Below, in pieces: positions 13,186 to 17,031 of a stretch of DNA of 17,031 nucleotides (position 1 is the first letter of the stretch; each line of letters begins with the position of its first letter). The DNA comes from Methylomonas sp. (GTDB lineage: Bacteria; Pseudomonadota; Gammaproteobacteria; Methylococcales; Methylomonadaceae): contig JALSLS010000238.1 in NCBI GenBank assembly GCA_026988195.1, positions 1 through 17,031 on the forward strand, read 5' to 3'. The translations under genes were made by a program, and so were the position numbers. The notes beneath the pieces were generated by a model that was not told the DNA's origin, searched no databases, and saw only the letters and a program-made list of their open reading frames with translations.

Positions 13186-13963
13186 TCTGTTCTGTCTCTT
13201 TATCTAGGAGGCTGTCTGAGAATAGAGAGCCTGATAAAATCTGAGGATACTGCATCAATAAATTTGTATGCAACAAGGTTACTGTATTATCCTCAAGCTG
13301 GCGTGGTCGAGGTAGCTCAATATCATAATCTAAAATCACATTGGCTGGGCAATTTGATAAGAAAACGACACGATCAGCCATTGTTAATGCCTCTCTCAAA
13401 CTGTGTGTTACTAATATTACGGTGCATTTTGTTTCCTGCCAGAGTTCGAGTAGCATTGTGCGTAATTCAAAGGCGGTTGGCGCATCGAGTGACTGAAAAG
13501 GCTCATCCATCAATAATAACTGAGGTTGATTGACGAATGCCCGCACCATTGAAACACGACGTTTCATGCCTCCCGATAATTGATTAGGGTAGCTTTTCGC
13601 TATCCCTTCTAAGCCAACTTTTTGTAGTAGTTCTGCTATTCTTGACTGTTTTTCTACGCTATTTCGATCATGTCGATCAAGTACTATTTCAATATTTTTC
13701 TGAACGCTTAACCAAGGTAATAAACGTGAGTCTTGAAACATAAAACTGATGTTTTTATTAGTATTGCTTTCGCCAAATTTCATGTTCCCTATGAATTGCT
13801 TATCAATTCCTGCAATTATATTTAATAAGGTCGTTTTACCTGTTCCTGATGGACCAACAATGGCAACAAATTCTCCCTGCTTTGCAGTAATATGCAAACC
13901 TGAGATGGCACAGGTTCCATTGCCATAGACTTTACTATCAATATCAACAACGAGAGAACTCAT
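13178..13963 (-). CDS. NitT/TauT-type ABC importer ATP-binding protein
   Basis: A 261-residue ATPase of the SsuB/TauB/NrtD group. Walker A GPSGTGKTT (37-45), Q-loop in FMFQDSRLLPWLSV (Gln77), signature LSGGM (129-133), Walker B LLLMDEPFQSLD (Asp-Glu 153-154) and His187 in THSLREA are intact. Start ATG 13963 overlaps the permease stop as ATGA; the frame is open to GTG 13972, but the ATGA junction is favoured. The last ~17 residues (SGSLFSDSLLDKETEQSE) are partly encoded by a stretch matching one end of MITE family B (13204-13223, 18 of 20 bases), so the C-terminus has probably been remodelled by an old insertion. The conserved ATPase core is upstream of it. Confidence 0.88.
   Translation of the reverse strand: MSSLVVDIDSKVYGNGTCAISGLHITAKQGEFVAIVGPSGTGKTTLLNIIAGIDKQFIGNMKFGESNTNKNISFMFQDSRLLPWLSVQKNIEIVLDRHDRNSVEKQSRIAELLQKVGLEGIAKSYPNQLSGGMKRRVSMVRAFVNQPQLLLMDEPFQSLDAPTAFELRTMLLELWQETKCTVILVTHSLREALTMADRVVFLSNCPANVILDYDIELPRPRQLEDNTVTLLHTNLLMQYPQILSGSLFSDSLLDKETEQSE
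13204..13223. repeat. Solo end of MITE family B inside the NitT-type ATPase gene
   Basis: CTAGGAGGCTGTCTGAGAAT matches the left terminus of the 1938 copy at 18 of 20 positions, starting exactly at CTAG; similarity stops after it. No partner end is found nearby, so it looks like a relic left by deletion or recombination, now used as coding sequence. Confidence 0.65.
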
Positions 13964-14706
13964 GTACGCCACCGATTCAGTCGAACTTCCATTGGACGCA
14001 TAATGAGTGCTTCAATAGCAAAGATGACCAATGCAAATGCGAATGTATATGCCAAAATGCTGGTAATATCAAAAAATTGGAAGAATGTTCCCAACTGAAA
14101 ACCGACACCATCGCTACGACCTAATAATTCAACTACTAAGACGATTTTCCAAATAAGTGCTAAACCATTTCGGGCTGCACCAAATAAATAAGGGTAGAGT
14201 TGAGGTAGGTAGATTTTAAAAAATAGCTCTTTGCGTGATAAATGATAGACTTTTCCCAAATCCATAAATCTAGTATCTATGGCTCTTGCACCTTCTCTGA
14301 TTGCAATAACAACCATAGGTATTTTGTTTATGGCAACGGCTAAAATAGCTGCTGTATCATTTAAACCTAACCAGATATAACAAAGAATAATTGTGACTAA
14401 TGCAGGGATATTGAGGGCAAGAATAACAATGCTATCGAGGAATTTATCCCAAATATTTCGGCTCCCCATCAACATACCAAGTGCAACGCCAATTATCATG
14501 GCAATAACAAAGCTAATGGCAACCCTGCGCAAAGTAATACCAAGGTGCATCATTAATTCACCACTTTCAAAATGCTCCCACATGGAAGCAATAACCTGAA
14601 CAGGTGATGGCAATAGATCACTACCAATGAGCACGGCAAATATCTGCCAGAAAAGGAAAAAACCTAGCAGAGAAATACTACGCGCCCATTTTAGATAAAA
14701 AAGCAT
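13960..14706 (-). CDS. NitT/TauT-type ABC importer permease
   Basis: A 248-residue inner-membrane protein with about six hydrophobic helices (near residues 10-27, 55-80, 90-115, 117-137, 180-200 and 212-235). The cytoplasmic EAA loop reads EGARAIDTRFMDLGKVYHLS...LPQLYPYL, the coupling motif of binding-protein-dependent importer permeases (SsuC/TauC type). It lies 67 bp after the substrate-binding gene and overlaps the ATPase gene by 4 nt. There is no clear ribosome site before ATG 14706. The substrate cannot be read from the permease. Confidence 0.88.
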   Translation of the reverse strand: MLFYLKWARSISLLGFFLFWQIFAVLIGSDLLPSPVQVIASMWEHFESGELMMHLGITLRRVAISFVIAMIIGVALGMLMGSRNIWDKFLDSIVILALNIPALVTIILCYIWLGLNDTAAILAVAINKIPMVVIAIREGARAIDTRFMDLGKVYHLSRKELFFKIYLPQLYPYLFGAARNGLALIWKIVLVVELLGRSDGVGFQLGTFFQFFDITSILAYTFAFALVIFAIEALIMRPMEVRLNRWRT

Positions 14707-14773
14707 TATATTAAAATCACCATGTTAATACTGACACGTCAAAGCCATCATATAAAATCAACATAGAGAAAAC

Positions 14774-15781
14774 TTATTTTGGACATATTTCAGTTTGATA
14801 AAGCTTCCAGAAGGTTCCATCAGAGAGTGCTGTCGATTTACCAACCAGCTTTTTTCCCCCTAATTTTGACAAGATAGCAAATGTAGCAGTTGCCGCTTGT
14901 TTCTCTTCGTCACCAAAACAACGAGGAACACCAGCACGAAAAGCATCACGTAGATTAATAAACATCTCATCTGATTTTGCTTTCATCTTTTTCCTGATTC
15001 TAAGCCATTCAGCATCAGATTCTAACAACAGCTTTTTTGCATCTTCAGAGGCTTTAATAAAGCCTTTGACAACTTCTGTATTTTTTGCACCAAACGCTTC
15101 TGAGAAAACCCAACCAATAATTGGAATTGGACGATCAACACCTAGCTCTTTTAATACCTCTTGGATGGTCACTATCGACCTAAAACCCGTAGATTTAAGC
15201 TTTGCGGTGAAGTGCCAAAAATTTAATACACCATCGACTTCATCACGTTTAGCCAGTTTATTTAGTAACGGTGGTGCACCAAAACTAGGCTCTACCATTT
15301 TGAGCATATCTTTGCCTAATGTTTTTTGTGTGTATGCACGTAAGAACAACCATGATTTATCAACTGGGCCGCCCGCTACACCCAATTTTTTCCCCTGAAA
15401 ATCAGCCAGTTTTTTAATACTACTATTTTTTTTAACCATTACTGAGCCAGTTGCATTTGAATAGGGTACAAAAGTGTAATCTCTATTTTCGGCACGTTGC
15501 CGCGAAACCCAAATCCAATCAGAGACAATCATGTCAACTGCACCACCTTGTATAGAAACATGAGAGGCTTTTTTTGATCCTAAGCCTGTTATTTGTAAAT
15601 CAACACCATACTTTTTATCCAATTCATGATGCTTTATCACATTAAGAACCCAGTTCACCGTTCCAAACTTTAAGACACCTACTTTAATAGGCTTTAGCGT
15701 AACTTCTTTTGCCATTGAAAAACTTGTCATTGATACAAGCGTTGCAAATAGAATAGTTTTAAATAGTCCTTTTCTTATCAT
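14774..15781 (-). CDS. NMT1/NitT-TauT-type periplasmic substrate-binding protein
   Basis: A 335-residue protein with a signal peptide (1-24, cleavage after SMA) and a strong ribosome site (AAAGGAG about 8 nt before ATG). The mature part starts IKVGVLKFGTVNWVLNVIKHHELDKKYGVDLQI and includes SIQGGAVDMIVSDWIWVSR, LADFQGKKLGVAGGPVDKSW and GVLNFWHFTAKL, the two-lobed pattern of NMT1-like binding proteins (SsuA, TauA, ThiY and relatives). The family binds very varied ligands (nitrate, sulfonates, pyrimidines, other organics). Gene context (methanol dehydrogenase, PQQ-system ABC exporter) hints at a cofactor, lanthanide chelate or C1-related ligand, but this is speculation. It lies 23 bp after the ABC-2 permease gene. 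Confidence 0.85.
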   Translation of the reverse strand: MIRKGLFKTILFATLVSMTSFSMAKEVTLKPIKVGVLKFGTVNWVLNVIKHHELDKKYGVDLQITGLGSKKASHVSIQGGAVDMIVSDWIWVSRQRAENRDYTFVPYSNATGSVMVKKNSSIKKLADFQGKKLGVAGGPVDKSWLFLRAYTQKTLGKDMLKMVEPSFGAPPLLNKLAKRDEVDGVLNFWHFTAKLKSTGFRSIVTIQEVLKELGVDRPIPIIGWVFSEAFGAKNTEVVKGFIKASEDAKKLLLESDAEWLRIRKKMKAKSDEMFINLRDAFRAGVPRCFGDEEKQAATATFAILSKLGGKKLVGKSTALSDGTFWKLYQTEICPK

Positions 15782-15804
15782 TAAATTATCTCCTTTATTT
15801 TGTT

Positions 15805-16620
15805 TTACTTTGTTTTATTTTGTTTTGTGAATTTTGCCATCCCCCGTTGTGGGTTGTAGCCCCAAACAGACAACATGAAAAAAATAAATCCTGAAACCAA
15901 TACAACACCCAATGAAATGGCGTTAAATTGCCCATACAGCGCAAAACGAATCAATTCAACCGCATGAGTAAATGGATTGTAGCTGGCTAATTGAAAAACA
16001 ATTTCCGCACCTGATTCTTCAAGTTTCCAGAGTGGGTATAATGCCGTTGAAATAAAAAACATGGGAAAAATCACAAAGTTCATTGTGCCTGCAAAATTCT
16101 CTAACTGTTTGACATAAACAGATAATAATAAGCCCAATGAACCTAACATAAGTCCACCCAATAGCATCGCAGGGAAAGCATAAAGCCAACCAATCAACGG
16201 TATTTCTATTTGAAAGACTACGCTTAGCAGTAAGAAAGCATAGGCTTGTAAGAGTGACAGAATTGTGCCTGAAACCAGTTTACTGAAAAGTAAAAACCAT
16301 CGTGGCTGAGGTGCGGTTAAAAGTAAACGCATCAAACCCATTTCACGGTCATAAACCATTGCTAGGGATGATTGCATACCGTTGAATAACAACACCATTC
16401 CCAGCAAACCAGGAATCACATATTCCTGATATTCGATATAAGTCTCGTAGGGTGGGATAATAGAAACACCAAAAACATTCTGAAAACCAGCCGCAAACAC
16501 AATTAGCCACAAGCTTGGTCTAACTAGGGCAGCAACAAGACGACCTTTTTGATGCCAAAATTTGATCATCTCTCTTTGAATAATTGCCAGCATGGCGCGC
16601 AATTGTGAACTATAAACCAT
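15805..16620 (-). CDS. ABC-2 type permease of the PQQ-dependent alcohol dehydrogenase system
   Basis: A 271-residue integral membrane protein with about six hydrophobic segments: LVRPSLWLIVFAAGF, VIPGLLGMVLLFNG, the region after REMGLMRLLLTAPQPRWFLLF, LIGWLYAFPAMLLGGLMLGS, FVIFPMFFISTALYPLW and VVLVSGFIFFMLS. This is the ABC-2/PedC-like arrangement; the REMGLMRLLL motif is typical. It should pair with the ATPase at 12409-13185. The frame is open to TTG 16710 inside repeat A copy 4, but ATG 16620 is chosen: it has GGGAG just upstream (3-nt spacing, rather short), avoids translating the repeat and gives the family's usual length. It is the first gene of a five-gene minus-strand operon. Confidence 0.87.
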   Translation of the reverse strand: MVYSSQLRAMLAIIQREMIKFWHQKGRLVAALVRPSLWLIVFAAGFQNVFGVSIIPPYETYIEYQEYVIPGLLGMVLLFNGMQSSLAMVYDREMGLMRLLLTAPQPRWFLLFSKLVSGTILSLLQAYAFLLLSVVFQIEIPLIGWLYAFPAMLLGGLMLGSLGLLLSVYVKQLENFAGTMNFVIFPMFFISTALYPLWKLEESGAEIVFQLASYNPFTHAVELIRFALYGQFNAISLGVVLVSGFIFFMLSVWGYNPQRGMAKFTKQNKTK

Positions 16621-16680
16621 AAACTCCCTATTTAAATATGTCTGTTTTGAATGAGTATAGGACATATATAGGCAAACAAA

Positions 16681-16710
16681 ATTATAAATATCCTGAATCC
16701 GTGAGTCCAA
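16681..16710 (-). promoter_or_regulatory. Possible promoter of the ABC operon, partly made by repeat A
   Basis: On the minus strand, TATAAT (16686-16681) is a perfect -10, with TTGGAC (16710-16705) 18 bp upstream as a weak -35 that lies in the terminal part of repeat A copy 4. The expected start is about 60 nt before ATG 16620. A second option is TATACT nearer the gene, next to a half-site GAATGA of the TetR operator. Both are tentative. Confidence 0.35.
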
Positions 16711-16860
16711 TGCGGATAGCAGGGGGTAAGATATTGGTTTAGCACGGAATTTAAAAAGCTCTGCATAATTGAGTTCACCCTTAGCTTAAGCGAGTATTTT
16801 TTAAACCTGTGATGAATCAATAGCTTATTCACTGTGCCGTAGTGGACTCACGGATTCAGG
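16692..16860 (+). repeat. Palindromic repeat family A, copy 4 (169 bp)
   Basis: Same 14-bp ends as the other copies and the same orientation as copies 2 and 3; slightly longer in the middle (an altered stretch around 16756-16772). It lies directly upstream of the ABC operon, between it and a transposase gene end. Confidence 0.9.
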
Positions 16861-16903
16861 AATATATTTATTTTTTAAAAAAACCTCCTGATGGTAACGG
16901 ATT

Positions 16904-17031
16904 CTATTTGTCAAGTCCCGCTAGATCATAAACGTTCTTTTTAAATAATTCTGGCTTCTTTTTATACCATTCCTTTAATTTTTGTATGGGTGTTAAATGA
17001 CCGATATTACGCTGGGGAATATGATAATTAT
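16904..17031 (-). CDS. Transposase (rve/DDE integrase-core type), 3' end
   Basis: Only the last 41 codons are in the window. The reading NYHIPQRNIGHLTPIQKLKE continues with a Lys-rich stretch to a C-terminal DLAGLDK and stop TAG at 16906-16904. The Y-H-x-P...x-x-G-x-L-T-P pattern is the C-terminal signature of integrase-core transposases of IS481/IS3-like elements. Family choice is uncertain with so little sequence, and whether the gene is intact cannot be seen. Confidence 0.65.
   Translation of the reverse strand, partial: NYHIPQRNIGHLTPIQKLKEWYKKKPELFKKNVYDLAGLDK

Noticed and set aside
13264..13533. Plus-strand ORFs within the ABC genes (also 12393-12605 and 15066-15398)
   Set aside because: They are antisense shadows of well-supported ATPase and binding-protein genes.
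12409..16620. Assigning the importer to nitrate, taurine or sulfonate
   Set aside because: Family resemblance alone does not give the substrate, and the neighbourhood has no nitrogen or sulfonate genes.
16630..16670. Third TetR operator upstream of the ABC operon
   Set aside because: Only one half-site (GAATGA) is present, without the inverted partner.
16621..16710. Longer form of the ABC-2 permease starting at TTG 16710
   Set aside because: It would start inside repeat A with a rare start codon; ATG 16620 has a purine-rich ribosome site and gives the usual family length.

Overview
This is an AT-rich stretch of a bacterial, most likely gammaproteobacterial, chromosome devoted to lanthanide-dependent (XoxF-type) methanol oxidation. 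The core genes place it: a XoxF5-like PQQ methanol dehydrogenase, XoxJ and a XoxG-type cytochrome, a quinoprotein-associated SoxYZ-like carrier and metallohydrolase, and a glutathione-dependent formaldehyde dehydrogenase. Many short palindromic repeats and MITE-like elements sit between genes. The host could be a methylotrophic sulfur bacterium of the Beggiatoa/Thiotrichales type or a methanotroph. The sequence alone does not settle this.

Layout. (1) 1-211, minus: 5' part of frmA, with a long leader (212-503) holding a hairpin and a palindromic repeat. (2) 571-1960, plus: a TetR regulator and a secreted protein of unknown function that ends inside a MITE. (3) 1938-2977: two tandem MITE copies, then a lipoprotein. 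(4) 8448 down to 3011, minus: xoxF, xoxJ, xoxG (fused to an SRPBCC domain) and a YVTN beta-propeller gene, with hairpins in every intergenic gap. (5) 8766-11769, plus: divergent group of Zn metallohydrolase, SoxYZ-like carrier, DUF302 protein and a small four-cysteine exported protein. (6) 11770-12408: no gene, dense in repeats. (7) 16620 down to 12409, minus: five ABC-transporter genes, in which a complete NitT/TauT-type importer lies between the permease and ATPase of the 'PQQ-dependent alcohol dehydrogenase' ABC-2 system. (8) 16692-17031: another palindromic repeat and the 3' end of a transposase gene.

How it fits together. Methanol is oxidised in the periplasm by XoxF, electrons pass to the XoxG-type cytochrome, and formaldehyde that reaches the cytoplasm can be taken by FrmA as the glutathione adduct. 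The strongest regulatory signal is a near-identical inverted repeat (GAATGAA-N2-TTCATTC) that exactly fills the 17-bp spacer of two sigma70-like promoters, one reading into frmA (504-532) and one into xoxF (8597-8625). The TetR gene starts next to the first copy. This suggests one TetR-type repressor controlling both methanol and formaldehyde oxidation. The promoters and repeats are read directly from the sequence; the regulatory link is inference.
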